Source of the DNA: an uncultured Spartobacteria bacterium
GTDB lineage: Bacteria > Verrucomicrobiota > Verrucomicrobiia > Chthoniobacterales > Chthoniobacteraceae
Length of the DNA: 64,000 bases
NCBI GenBank assembly: GCA_903901425.1
Contig: CAIURC010000028.1
Location: 1 to 64,000, forward strand
Direction of reading: 5' to 3'
In this document: in pieces, positions 37,401 through 45,398 of the stretch
How positions within the stretch are numbered: the stretch's first letter is position 1
Layout: every line of letters starts with the position of its first letter
Notes under the pieces: generated by a model
The model's input: the letters and a program-made list of their open reading frames with translations, nothing else
The model's database searches: none
What the model was told of the DNA's origin: nothing
Program-made: the position numbers and the translations under genes

Positions 37401-38470
37401 AAGGGCACACAAAAGACGCTGAGAAGACCGCAGCGCTCGCCCGTTTCGTCCAATCAAAGCTGACCTACAAGGCAATCGAATTCGGCCGGCGTGCCCGCAT
37501 TCCCGTTGCCGCCGCGCAGACCTTGCGCAATTCGTACGGCGACTGCAAAGACCACGCCCTCCTTCTCATGCAGCTTCTCGAATCGGCTGGCGTCCCCGCC
37601 CACCTCGCCCTTGTCGGTGCAGGCTCGGCGCTCCGGCCCGGGCTGCCGTCGCTCGATCAGTTCGACCACATGATCGTGTTCCTGCCATCCGGCAAAGGCG
37701 GCACCTTTCTCGACTGTACTGGCAAGTCCGCTGACCTGCGCTCCGGGCCGCCTTTCGGACTGGCAACGCGTCAGGCGCTGATCCTTGACCCCGAACGCCC
37801 TCGGCTCGAAACCATTCCTGATTATACCGCTGGTAGTTCCACAGTGAACACAACGCGCGACATCGTCTTTCCCAATCAGACCGACCTCGAGGTCCAAGAA
37901 ACCGTGACCTTCAGGGGATTTGCCGCCAGCGGCATGCGTTCCGCGCTCCAAGCCGTGGAGGCAACGAACCGCAACCGATGGTTGCTCCAAACCATGACCC
38001 GCGAATTGCCCGGTGTGGATTTGCGCGAGGCCAATATCGAAAACGTTGAGGATCCGCAGTCGCCGCTGCAACTGAAGCTCCATTACGTTGTCCCGCGTCG
38101 GTTCCAAACTGCCGGGGGGCAGCTCATCGGGCAGCTCCCTGCGCTGTGGGAGCGTTGGTTTCTGAACAGCGACCCGGTGCAGCAGCGCCAGACGCCTTTC
38201 AAAGTCTGGATTCCCGTGAATTTTGAAAGCCGTGTCACCCTCACGCCGCCCGCTGGCTGGCGGGCCAGTTCGACCCCAGAGAGCAAACTCAGCCGGCCCT
38301 ATTGCACCGGCTCGGCCAGCACCCAGCTCGAATCCCGCAAGCTCCGCTTGGACTGCCGCATCACGCAGCGCCCGGGGCAATTTCCCGCCACCGAATACCG
38401 CGCCTACCTCGATGCCACCTCTTCCGCCTTGGCACTATTGGAACAGGGCATTGTGCTGAAGAAGGAATAA
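34421..38470 (+). CDS. Membrane protein with TPR, DUF3857 and transglutaminase-like domains
   Basis: 1349 residues. Four N-terminal membrane helices (about 11-32, 43-64, 70-98, 110-130) are followed by a mixed domain (about 140-480). TPR-like helical repeats follow (about 490-720; AYVWRRKGFVEFSLKRYREA). Next come a DUF3857 beta domain (about 740-960) and a transglutaminase-like domain whose catalytic Cys sits in YGDCKDHALLLMQLL (near residue 1042), with His in QFDHMIVF and Asp in FLDCTGKS. DUF3857-transglutaminase pairs are usually periplasmic; here they are fused to membrane and TPR parts. Whether it cross-links or hydrolyses proteins is unknown. Confidence 0.9.
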   Translation: MDPENPAKTVGYLIGVGMSFVPILIPVILNLVALKRDSTNKKCALAVIILLTGWIINVAGSMILKSQGQHPVSIMLLGLVALLFGIASFVMAILGLVELRSDRNQRGKKRAISVLVIGTLFGVIMLGAAGKGYRDAVERKKPNAVGMAGESVTNEDWNFRIKPPSGWVPVDGGKLNPHARAAFIHSNPEIFCMVLVEDHPGTDLHPDALLEVTKARLRSQGEAEFVTEGRKTVNGMEGAFLESDLRISAKQLFFQHWIFQNRSHIYQVVLWGDGKSPEKVREAGEIFRAGFSIIDPNRAALINPAATSAPFRSQSFGYSVDPTGTAWKRRWESLAKNMPVAEYGVQTSSQQGCSVIVPVVIGDAELDLDTLVSAFISMLGVAAADEKSGSRQDCIQGPFRGCSFDCARLSGGMNLHYRVRVLSGHGLAYLLVAWRDTNVESRPEILDEILERVVFDDTPPTPPEVGKLDEYGRLRHSIVWNDFGLALDRAGRSAAALPWLQRAFEIGKPDPTILTNYMEISTKLGKAGEALAFINRHADKFPGNQKIEVARANAQFLSGDEEGAMKSYAALFDGGYRDHKLFADYVTELTARERSEAALAAIDRYAGDKPTPGLARLRARVHQARRETEKAFEILRALQENAPTDSETTLALADCYFEANRHAEALAECEKLIAAKHDPAYVWRRKGFVEFSLKRYREAKASFEKAHEKEPANPEIKRMLDHVSGILGEGGNSLVKKHIEPVPVPESLLAEPAAGKAAPYLKGFSAYFVRNVRAISFVKGKELKSTDRQVVRVLDRQGVEKFSTLEIGFDPLSEEVFVNSLVVKNASGDVVAEARVEDSYVVDQSAEEIATQRKILRIPLPSLQPGCTIDYTVTRRDSGPSESFRFHSHSFARSLPILRNALVVTAPADAVKWEATSGVPAPKRSGGSLTWSVEQPPVYRWEPLQAPGETFLPVLWLGDAQANWTTEAKTYLADIKDRLTIDSAVRAAAAEAAKGHTKDAEKTAALARFVQSKLTYKAIEFGRRARIPVAAAQTLRNSYGDCKDHALLLMQLLESAGVPAHLALVGAGSALRPGLPSLDQFDHMIVFLPSGKGGTFLDCTGKSADLRSGPPFGLATRQALILDPERPRLETIPDYTAGSSTVNTTRDIVFPNQTDLEVQETVTFRGFAASGMRSALQAVEATNRNRWLLQTMTRELPGVDLREANIENVEDPQSPLQLKLHYVVPRRFQTAGGQLIGQLPALWERWFLNSDPVQQRQTPFKVWIPVNFESRVTLTPPAGWRASSTPESKLSRPYCTGSASTQLESRKLRLDCRITQRPGQFPATEYRAYLDATSSALALLEQGIVLKKE

Positions 38471-38799
38471 AGATAGCGGGCTGCGTGAGGTCAGGTTGTC
38501 CGCCGGCATTCAACCCTGCTGCCGCCGAAGGACGAGCCGGGTCACCGCTCTTCCGGGTGACCGCTCTTCCCAGCGCCCGGCCTCCCCAGGCGCGCCTTCA
38601 AAGCCTCAGTGAGTTGAAGTGAGAGAGGCTGAGAGATGACGGAACGATTGCCTCGGAGTGGTTCGGGGCGGGATCTGCGCATGGCGTCACATTTTGAAAA
38701 GATGCTAGGCCAGCCTTTGGCTCTAAATGTCGCAGATCAGATGCGCCTCAAGGCGATTGGGTGACTTGGAAGTTTTCCGGGGAAAGTGGCCGGGGGCGG
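38471..38799. other. Intergenic region without a convincing gene
   Basis: 329 bases between the transglutaminase gene and the tRNA terminator. It holds a near-perfect 16-bp direct repeat (gggtsaccgctcttcc, two adjacent copies around 38538-38569). A 42-codon plus-strand frame from ATG 38636 to 38764 has no recognisable homology, and I do not call it a gene. Confidence 0.4.
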
Positions 38800-38830
38800 A
38801 AAAACAGAAACCCCTCGGGGAGAGGGGTTT
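38800..38830 (-). terminator. Intrinsic terminator of tRNA-Gly
   Basis: Read on the minus strand: AAACCCCTC (38830-38822), a 5-base loop, GAGGGGTTT (38816-38808), then CTG and five T (38804-38800). A 9-bp perfect stem plus T-run begins 10 bases after the tRNA 3' end. This is the best terminator in the window. Confidence 0.85.
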
Positions 38831-38839
38831 GTGAAAGCG

Positions 38840-38915
38840 TGGAGCGGGTGACGAGACTCGAACTCGCGACATCTTCCTTGGCAAGGAAGTGCTCTACCAA
38901 CTGAGCTACACCCGC
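38840..38915 (-). tRNA. tRNA-Gly (anticodon GCC)
   Basis: 76 nt on the minus strand including an encoded CCA (38842-38840). Acceptor GCGGGTG pairs with CACCCGC, discriminator T. The D-arm has GCTC-AGTTGGTA-GAGC, the anticodon arm CTTCC-TTGCCAA-GGAAG gives anticodon GCC, and the T-arm has GTTCGAGTC. All four stems pair. An intrinsic terminator follows directly. Confidence 0.98.
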
Positions 38916-38990
38916 GATGAAATGGACGGGAACACTACCGGCGACCCGCACCCGGTTGCAACGCTTTTTTTGGCCGGAACCAAAACCTGT

Positions 38991-39455
38991 TCAGCGGGCT
39001 CCGGCGGAACGGGCCGCCAAGGCTGAGCCGATGGCCAGCAAAATGGCCTGTTCGTCGGCAGTCCAGTCGTGGGCGGTGGCCTTTGCGATCCCCAGCACGC
39101 CGCGGAGTTCCGTGCCTTCAAACATCGGGACGGCAATCGAACCTTCCATGCCCGTCTGCTTGGCTGCAGGACGCGCCTGGCCAGAGGTGTCGGTTTGAAG
39201 GTTGCAGAGCATCACGGGTTCCCGGCGTTCGGCAGCGAGTCCGGCAATCCCCTTGCCGACGGGGACCGTCCGGACGAGGTCCACGATGAGCTGGGGGATG
39301 TTGAGAGAGGTCTCGAGGTGGAGCATGCCGTCCCGGAGCAGGTGCAGGGTGCCAGCCTGGCAGTCAAAATGCGCGGCCGTGGCGGCAAGGACCTCGGCGG
39401 CAGTGCCGTTTTTGAGAAGGACGGAAATGGATTCGGGGATTTGGGGGTCGCTCAT
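38991..39455 (-). CDS. GAF-domain protein
   Basis: 154 residues from ATG 39455 (MSDPQIPESISVLL); the frame is open further upstream, but that part overlaps the trpC leader and has no homology. A single GAF domain covers nearly the whole protein: FDCQAGTLHLL, IPQLIVDLVRTVPVGKGIAG, REPVMLCNLQTDTSG, GSIAVPMFEGTELRGVLGIA, WTADEQAILLAIGSALAARS. GAF domains bind small ligands or mediate dimerisation. With no output domain it may act with a partner; the ligand is not predictable. It is divergent from trpC. Confidence 0.82.
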   Translation of the reverse strand: MSDPQIPESISVLLKNGTAAEVLAATAAHFDCQAGTLHLLRDGMLHLETSLNIPQLIVDLVRTVPVGKGIAGLAAERREPVMLCNLQTDTSGQARPAAKQTGMEGSIAVPMFEGTELRGVLGIAKATAHDWTADEQAILLAIGSALAARSAGAR

Positions 39456-39613
39456 GGGGAGGAAACTTTGGGCGGGGAATGCCCGGGTTTCAACTCCACA
39501 GCCCGCGGCGTGGAAGAAATGGGAAGCGGTCAGAGCGATCCCAGGAGCGGTGAGTACCACAGGGTTCGGCGTTGCATGGGGGCCGGGAGGCGGTGCATTT
39601 TGGAGGTTCATCC

Positions 39614-40402
39614 ATGAATCGGCTCCAGAAAATCCTCGATGTGAAGGCGGAAGAAGTGGCCCGGCTGTTGCCGAAGCAAGAGCATCTCCGGATGGCGGCG
39701 CTCCGGCGGGACAGCTTTCGCGGGTTCGGCGCGGCCATTGACCGCGGCCCGCTGGAGTTGGGTCTGATTGCCGAGGTGAAGAAGGCGTCGCCGTCGGTGG
39801 GAACGATCGTGGAGGAATTCGATCCGGTGGCGATTGCGCGTGCGTACCAGGAGGCGGGTGCCCACGCGATCTCGGTGCTGACCGACGAACAGTTTTTTCA
39901 GGGAAAACTCAGTTACCTGACCCAAGTGCGGTCGGCGGTCGGGTTGCCCTGTTTGCGCAAGGATTTCACGATCCACGAGGTCCAGATTTATGAGGCATCG
40001 GCGGCGGGCGCAGACGCGATTTTGTTGATTGTGGCGGCGCTGGAACAGGCGCGGCTGGAGGCGCTGTACCGGGAAGCGGAGTTGTGTCAGTTGGACGTGC
40101 TGGTGGAGGTGCACACGGAGGAGGAACTGGACCGTGCGTTGGAGATCGGGGCGCGGATCATTGGGATCAACAACCGGAACCTGACGACCTTCGAGGTGGA
40201 TCTGGAGGCGACGGAACGGATCAGCGAGGAAGTGCCGGAGGGCGTGGTGCTCGTCAGCGAAAGCGGGATCAAGACCGGGGCGGACACCCAGCGGGTCTAC
40301 GACTGCGGCTGCAACGCGATTCTGGTGGGCGAGACGCTGATGCGCAGCGGGGATGTGTCGGGGAAAGTGGCGGAGTTGCTTGGGATCCAGCCGGACGCCT
40401 GA
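39614..40402 (+). CDS. trpC: Indole-3-glycerol phosphate synthase
   Basis: 262 residues from ATG 39614 with GGAGG at 39602-39606. A TIM-barrel enzyme of tryptophan synthesis converting CdRP to indole-3-glycerol phosphate with loss of CO2. Signatures are LGLIAEVKKASPSVG (catalytic Lys), AISVLTDEQFFQGKLSYL, PCLRKDFTIHEVQIYEA, DVLVEVHTEEELDRAL, GINNRNLTTFEVDL and LVSESGIKTGAD followed by LVGETLMRS. It is monofunctional, not fused to TrpF. No other trp gene is nearby. It ends 50 bases from the convergent lpxK. Confidence 0.97.
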   Translation: MNRLQKILDVKAEEVARLLPKQEHLRMAALRRDSFRGFGAAIDRGPLELGLIAEVKKASPSVGTIVEEFDPVAIARAYQEAGAHAISVLTDEQFFQGKLSYLTQVRSAVGLPCLRKDFTIHEVQIYEASAAGADAILLIVAALEQARLEALYREAELCQLDVLVEVHTEEELDRALEIGARIIGINNRNLTTFEVDLEATERISEEVPEGVVLVSESGIKTGADTQRVYDCGCNAILVGETLMRSGDVSGKVAELLGIQPDA

Positions 40403-40452
40403 GGCTGCCGAGTCCTGCGGTGTTGCACTGCAGGGCGCTGCGGGGCGGTGTG

Positions 40453-41649
40453 TCAGGTCAGCAGGTTTTCCGGTTTGCGGATGGGCGGCGGTGAACAGAT
40501 GCGTTGGACGAGTTGCTGCCAGCTTTCGTGTCCGGACAGAATCTCGATTTCGACCCGGAGAAAGTAGACGGGCAGTTCGAGATCGGGCATGGAGCGTGGG
40601 AACCGGACACTGTCTTTTTCGGTGGTGACGACGAGATCGAGATCGCGCCGGACACAGCGTTGGACGAACTCGCCGAGTTCGCGGTCGGTGAACCGGTGAT
40701 GGTCGGCGAAGCGTTTGGTGATTTCGAGGGTGGCACCGAGGTCGCGCAGTTTGTTTTCGAAGCTGGCGGGCTGGGCGATGCCAGAGATGGCACCGACGTA
40801 TTTGCCTTGGAGGAAGTCGAGGGGTTTGCGTTCGTCCGAGTAAAGGTTTTGCAGGTAGAGAGGCTGGTGGGTGCACTCGATGATTTCCGCGGTGCGGTTC
40901 AGGGTGCGGATCCGAGCGATGAGCTCGGCGTTGCCGCCGGGCGTGGATTTGGTGATGAAGATGTAGTTGGCGCGGCGGAGGTTGGACGGGGGTTCGCGCA
41001 GGGTGCCACGCGGAAGAAGGAACTCGTTGCCGAAGGGGGCCTGGCAGTCGATGAGGCAGATTTCGAGCCTGTGCCTAAGGCGGAGGTACTGCATGCCGTC
41101 ATCGAGGATGAGGGTATCGACGCCCATATGGCGGACGGCGTGCATGGCGCTTTTGACGCGGTCTTTGTCGACGAGGACCACCACGTTGCCGAGGCTGCGT
41201 GCGAGCATGAAGGGTTCGTCACCAGCAAAGCTGGAATCGAGGAGCAGCTTTTTGCCGTCATGAACGACGCGGGGTTTTTTGCGTTCGAGCCCGAGCCATT
41301 TCCGCTGGAGCCTGCGGAAGAGTGGGGGCTGGCGGCTTTTGTAACCGCGGCTGAGGATGGCGACGGAACGGCCGTTGTCCTGGAGCGTGCGCGCGAATTT
41401 TTCGACCACGGGCGTTTTTCCGGTGCCGCCGACGGTGAGGTTGCCGATGGAGATGACCAGGCAGCCCGGGGAATGTTCGCGGAGCATGCGTTTGCGGTAG
41501 AGCCAGATCCGGCTCTGGACAATTCCGCGGAACAGCCAGGAAAGCGCGAAAAGGAATCCGCGGAGGAGGGAAGCGCGTTTGCCGTACCGGCGTTCGAGGA
41601 TGACGGCGATGGCGAACTGCTCGAAATCTTCAAGCCAGCGGCGGAACAC
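40453..41649 (-). CDS. lpxK: Tetraacyldisaccharide 4'-kinase
   Basis: 398 residues, GTG start at 41649. It phosphorylates the lipid A precursor at the 4' position, at the cytoplasmic face of the inner membrane. The P-loop GNLTVGGTGKTPVV is the LpxK signature; SRGYKS, GDEPFMLAR and LILDDGMQYLRL are also family elements. It is longer than the E. coli protein (328) through an N-terminal hydrophobic region (FLFALSWLFRG) and C-terminal part. Its start lies 3 bases beyond the thrB stop, so the two are co-transcribed. Its presence shows a lipid A-containing outer membrane. Confidence 0.95.
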   Translation of the reverse strand: MFRRWLEDFEQFAIAVILERRYGKRASLLRGFLFALSWLFRGIVQSRIWLYRKRMLREHSPGCLVISIGNLTVGGTGKTPVVEKFARTLQDNGRSVAILSRGYKSRQPPLFRRLQRKWLGLERKKPRVVHDGKKLLLDSSFAGDEPFMLARSLGNVVVLVDKDRVKSAMHAVRHMGVDTLILDDGMQYLRLRHRLEICLIDCQAPFGNEFLLPRGTLREPPSNLRRANYIFITKSTPGGNAELIARIRTLNRTAEIIECTHQPLYLQNLYSDERKPLDFLQGKYVGAISGIAQPASFENKLRDLGATLEITKRFADHHRFTDRELGEFVQRCVRRDLDLVVTTEKDSVRFPRSMPDLELPVYFLRVEIEILSGHESWQQLVQRICSPPPIRKPENLLT

Positions 41650-41652
41650 GGA

Positions 41653-42498
41653 TTAGTCGGGGTGAAGGCGGAGGGTGCCGGTGTTGTCGGCGTGGGTGAT
41701 GACGGTCCGTGCGGGAGTGGGGCAGGCGGCGCGCATGGCGTCTGCAACGGCCTCTGCGTGGTCGAGGGTGACGCAGCAGATAGTGGAGCCTGAGCCGCTC
41801 AGGAATCCGCCGAGTGCGCCTGCGGCCTCGCCGGCAGCGGTGACATCGGGGAGCATGGGGACGAGGTGTTGACGGAAGGGTTGGTGGAGTCCGTCGCCGA
41901 ATGCGCCGCGGAGGAGGTCGTAGCGTTGGAGGGTGAACGCGGCGGTGATGCGGCAGGCGTTGGCGCAACTGGCTGCGGCTTCGCGGTGGGAGAGCGTGGG
42001 AGGTAGGACGGCCCGTGCAGCCGGGGTGGAGACCTCGAAATCCGGGATGAGCAGGACGAAATGCAGTTCGGGCCGGACTTCGCACCGGAGGGTCTCAGAG
42101 CCGGCACGGGCGACGGTGAAACCGCCAAAGGCAGCCGGGGCGGCGTTGTCGGGATGGCCTTCCAGATCGGCACAGATCTGGAAGAGGGCATTGGAGTCCA
42201 AGGGCTGGCCGGCGAGTTCGTTGAGGCCGTGCAGGATCCCGAGCCGGACGGTGACGGAGCTTCCCATGCCGCGGGACTGCGGGATTTCGCCTTCGATGGA
42301 CCAGTCGAAGTGGAACGGCGAAAGGCCAGACGTTTCGAAGAAGGAGGCGGCAGCCAGCGCGGGCATGGGCGGATGCTGGACGGGATCGCTCAGCCGGACC
42401 GTGACGCGGTTATGGATCTGGAGTGCGACACCGAGGGCGTCATAGCCCGGGCCGAGGTTGGCTGAAGTGGCTGGCACTTGGATGGTCACGGATTTCAT
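41653..42498 (-). CDS. thrB: Homoserine kinase
   Basis: 281 residues from ATG 42498 (MKSVTIQVPATSANLGPGYD); a longer in-frame stretch to 43047 overlaps another gene. It is a GHMP-family kinase that phosphorylates L-homoserine in threonine synthesis. The N-terminal substrate motif PATSANLGPGYDALG, the ATP-binding PQSRGMGSSVTVRLG and the C-terminal GGFLSGSGSTICCV loop are all present. It is slightly shorter than E. coli ThrB (310). It lies between an exported-protein gene and lpxK on the minus strand; no thrA or thrC is visible. Confidence 0.93.
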   Translation of the reverse strand: MKSVTIQVPATSANLGPGYDALGVALQIHNRVTVRLSDPVQHPPMPALAAASFFETSGLSPFHFDWSIEGEIPQSRGMGSSVTVRLGILHGLNELAGQPLDSNALFQICADLEGHPDNAAPAAFGGFTVARAGSETLRCEVRPELHFVLLIPDFEVSTPAARAVLPPTLSHREAAASCANACRITAAFTLQRYDLLRGAFGDGLHQPFRQHLVPMLPDVTAAGEAAGALGGFLSGSGSTICCVTLDHAEAVADAMRAACPTPARTVITHADNTGTLRLHPD

Positions 42499-42574
42499 GG
42501 CGCGGGGAGTTTCGGGGGATGGGTTTGGTGGGGTCAAGCGGGTGCTCGCAAGAATAGGCGGGATCCGATGGGAG

Positions 42575-43315
42575 TCAGGGCTCAAAAACTCCAAGGGCGC
42601 GCCACCCGGAGGGGCTCCATTCCAGGAGCTCCAGGCTGACCGGGAAACGGCTTTCCTGGAATTCCTTGAGGATTGCGTCCCGCTGTGCGGCGGGATTGGA
42701 GGCGAGTGCGGGAAAAAGGAAGGCGGTGGAGCGGTTGGGGACCACGACCTGGATTTTTTCGCCGAGTACCGGCTCGATTTGCTGGAGCCAGAGCGGGTTG
42801 CAAAGGGTGGCGGCCACGGAATGGGTTGGAGACCGGAGGATGCCGCACTCCACGACGCGTTGTTTGTTGCGGATCCACTGGATCTGGAGGGCAGGAAGAT
42901 CGGCTGCGGCATTGGAGCGGGCCTGCTGGAGGAACGCCTGCCAGTTGGCGCCGAATTCCTTGAACTGGGAAAAAGAGAGCGGCAGATCGCCGTCGGGGGA
43001 GCGCCACCCGGCCACCCATTGGGTCTGCTGAGCGCCCGGGATGGCACTGGAGACGGGATTTTTATGGGCGCTGCTTTCCAGCCAGACCCGCCACTGGGAG
43101 GGGGCGATGGAGACGGGTACCTCCTTCCATCCGGGGGGCAGGGGCGCCTGTGGGCGGGAACCCGGTTCCGTGGGGACCGGCGGGGCCGGGGGAGTGTTGG
43201 GGGCGGCTGAGAGACGGGGCGAAAGGCCGCTCAAAAGGCCGGTTACAAGGCTGGCCAGGAGGAGGGCTGTCAGGAAAAAGGCTTTTCTCGGGAAGCCGGG
43301 CGATCTCCACTGCAT
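42575..43315 (-). CDS. Hypothetical membrane-anchored or exported protein
   Basis: 246 residues from ATG 43315 (MQWRSPGFPRKAFFLTALLL); the membrane segment at about residues 12-32 is a signal anchor or signal peptide. A Pro-rich linker follows, then a domain with PGWKEVPVSIAPSQWRVWLE and QWVAGWRSPDGDLPLSFSQF, not matched to a named family. The start codon is only 3 bases from that of ruvA on the opposite strand. It is probably the first gene of the thrB-lpxK transcript. Confidence 0.72.
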   Translation of the reverse strand: MQWRSPGFPRKAFFLTALLLASLVTGLLSGLSPRLSAAPNTPPAPPVPTEPGSRPQAPLPPGWKEVPVSIAPSQWRVWLESSAHKNPVSSAIPGAQQTQWVAGWRSPDGDLPLSFSQFKEFGANWQAFLQQARSNAAADLPALQIQWIRNKQRVVECGILRSPTHSVAATLCNPLWLQQIEPVLGEKIQVVVPNRSTAFLFPALASNPAAQRDAILKEFQESRFPVSLELLEWSPSGWRALGVFEP

Positions 43316-43318
43316 CCG

Positions 43319-43927
43319 ATGATTACGTACCTGGAGGGGATTTTGGCTGAGGCGATGCCGACGCATATCGTGGTGGACGTGCACGGGGTCGGGTATCACG
43401 TGCTGATCCCGCTCTCGAGCTACGACAAGCTTCCGGGAGTGGGCAAAGGAATCAAGATCTTAACCCATCTGCAGGTCCGGGAGGATGCGCATGTGTTGTA
43501 CGGGTTTGTTTCGGCGGCGGAACGGGATTTATTCCGGCTTCTGGTGGGGCACGTGAGCGGGATTGGTCCGAAGACGGCGCTGGACGTTTTGAGCGGGATT
43601 TCCGTGGTGCAGTTTAAGGCGGCCGTGGTGGATGGCGATGCGGGGTTGCTGGCCAAGACCAAGGGGATCGGCAAAAAGACGGCGGAACGGATCATTGTGG
43701 AACTGAAGGACAAGGTGGGTGTAACGGCGGTTTGGGAGGCGGCCAGTGCGGCGCACGGGCCGACCCCGGAGGAAAGCCGGATGCAGGATGCGGTTCTGGC
43801 GTTGATCTCGCTCGGGTACAAGCAGGTGGACGCTTTGAAGGCGGTGAACCAGGTGTCGGCCGGGAAAGACACGGCCGCGTTGGGAACGGAGGATCTGGTC
43901 CGGATGGCTTTGAAAACATTGATCTAG
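43319..43927 (+). CDS. ruvA: Holliday junction DNA helicase subunit RuvA
   Basis: 202 residues (E. coli 203). N-terminal OB fold: MITYLEGILAEAMPTHIVVD, then GVGYHVLIPLSSYD and HLQVREDAHVLYGF. Central tandem helix-hairpin-helix: VSGIGPKTALDVLSG and TKGIGKKTAERIIVELKDKV. C-terminal RuvB-binding domain: RMQDAVLALISLGYKQVDAL. It binds four-way junctions as tetramers and loads the RuvB motor. ruvB and ruvC are not in the window. The next gene starts 4 bases after its stop. Confidence 0.97.
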   Translation: MITYLEGILAEAMPTHIVVDVHGVGYHVLIPLSSYDKLPGVGKGIKILTHLQVREDAHVLYGFVSAAERDLFRLLVGHVSGIGPKTALDVLSGISVVQFKAAVVDGDAGLLAKTKGIGKKTAERIIVELKDKVGVTAVWEAASAAHGPTPEESRMQDAVLALISLGYKQVDALKAVNQVSAGKDTAALGTEDLVRMALKTLI

Positions 43928-43931
43928 CGCG

Positions 43932-45233
43932 ATGCGGACTCTTGAAGAGCGGGCGGCAGAAGTGGCTGCGGCGTTTCCGGCTTCCGGTCTTTTTGCGGAC
44001 AAGGAATGGCTGGTGACGCCTCAGGCGTTTGGGCTTTCGGCGGAGTTGGTGGAAGCCTTGGAAAAGCTGGGGCACCGGCTGCTGCTGTTCACGCAGGCGT
44101 GCAACGAGTTGTATCATCTTTCGGTGGCGGGCCGGCAACCGGGCTGGGTGGCAGAGTATCTGGACCGTGGGAAGCCGGCGGAACTGGTGCGGTTGGCGCG
44201 GAAAAAAGAATGGCGGGCGGAGATCCCGAGGGTGATCCGGCCGGATCTGGTGCTGACTGCGGAAGGATTCACGATCGCGGAGCTGGACACGGTGCCAGGA
44301 GGAATTGGTCTGACGGCATGGTTGAACGAAACCTATGCAGGGCTGGGAGACGCCGTGATTGGCGGGGCGCGCGGGATGGTGGATGGGTTCGCCTCGATTG
44401 CGCCCGGGGCGGATATTTTGGTTTCGGAAGAAGCGGCAACGTATCGGCCCGAAATGGAGTGGATTGCGGCCCGGACAGGCCAGAGGGTGTGTGCCGCGGA
44501 AAACTACCCGGTACCGGTGGAGCGCGCCGAGGAAGCCCGGCGGGTGTACCGGTTTTTCGAGTTGTTTGATCTGGGAAACATCCCCGGATCCGACGCGGTT
44601 TTGAAGGCGGCAGAGGCGGGTTTTTTGGAAGTAACGCCCCCGGTGAAGCCGTATCTGGAGGAGAAACTGTGGTTTGGGTTGTTCTGGATGCGGCCGTTGC
44701 GGGAGTACTGGCGACGTGCGCTTGGGGACCGGAATTTTGTGGCGCTGCAGCAGTGCATCCCGCAGACGTGGATTTTGAATCCGGAGCCGTTGCCGCATCA
44801 TGCGGTGATTCCCGGATTGGAGGTGAACGGTTGGGAGGAGGTGGGGCGTTTTTCGCAGAAGGACCGGGAACTGATTTTGAAGATCAGCGGTTTTTCGGAG
44901 CTGGGCTGGGGATGCCGCGGGGTGTCCGTCGGGTCGGATTTGTCGCAGGAAGCATGGCAGGAGGCGGTGCGCGGCGCGGTGGCGGGCTTTGAGCGGAACC
45001 CATACATTTTGCAGCGGTTCCACAAGGGGCGACAGGTTTCGCATCCGTACTGGGACCGCGAGACGGGCGAGATCCGGGAGCTGCGGGGGCGGGTCCGGCT
45101 CTGCCCGTACTATTTTGTGCGGGAGAAGAAGGCGGATCTGTGTGGGGCGCTGGCGACGATTTGTCCGGCCGATAAGAAGCTGTTGCACGGGATGCGGGAC
45201 GCGATTTTGGCGCCTGCGCGGGCGGGCGAATAG
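43932..45233 (+). CDS. Conserved protein of unknown function, possibly ATP-grasp-like
   Basis: 433 residues, not confidently assigned. The motif TIAELDTVPGGIGLTAWLNE in the first third, then ADILVSEEAATYRPEMEWIA, and a late KISGFSELGWGCRGVSVG with NPYILQRFHKG and RVRLCPYYFV recall circularly permuted ATP-grasp proteins, in which an acidic PGG loop binds a peptide-like substrate and later Lys/Arg blocks bind ATP. This is a resemblance only. It starts 4 bases after ruvA, so it is probably co-transcribed, though a role in recombination does not follow from the sequence. Confidence 0.7.
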   Translation: MRTLEERAAEVAAAFPASGLFADKEWLVTPQAFGLSAELVEALEKLGHRLLLFTQACNELYHLSVAGRQPGWVAEYLDRGKPAELVRLARKKEWRAEIPRVIRPDLVLTAEGFTIAELDTVPGGIGLTAWLNETYAGLGDAVIGGARGMVDGFASIAPGADILVSEEAATYRPEMEWIAARTGQRVCAAENYPVPVERAEEARRVYRFFELFDLGNIPGSDAVLKAAEAGFLEVTPPVKPYLEEKLWFGLFWMRPLREYWRRALGDRNFVALQQCIPQTWILNPEPLPHHAVIPGLEVNGWEEVGRFSQKDRELILKISGFSELGWGCRGVSVGSDLSQEAWQEAVRGAVAGFERNPYILQRFHKGRQVSHPYWDRETGEIRELRGRVRLCPYYFVREKKADLCGALATICPADKKLLHGMRDAILAPARAGE

Positions 45234-45398
45234 GGGGAGCAACGGAGTGGGTGTCCCGGGGGGCATTGCACGGAGGCTGTTTCCGAAGAATCGACCGGAT
45301 GCGGAGCGCGGGGGGCACGGGATGAGATGCGGCCCGGGATTTTCTGAGGTGACCGCTTTTTGCTTGGGTGGGGGTGGAATTCGTAGCAGGATGGGGCC

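Noticed and set aside
38840-38915. tRNA-Gly as an integration site for an island to its left
   Set aside because: No integrase gene and no duplicated tRNA end was seen; the scar at 32.4-34.4 kb is 4 kb away and separated by an intact gene.
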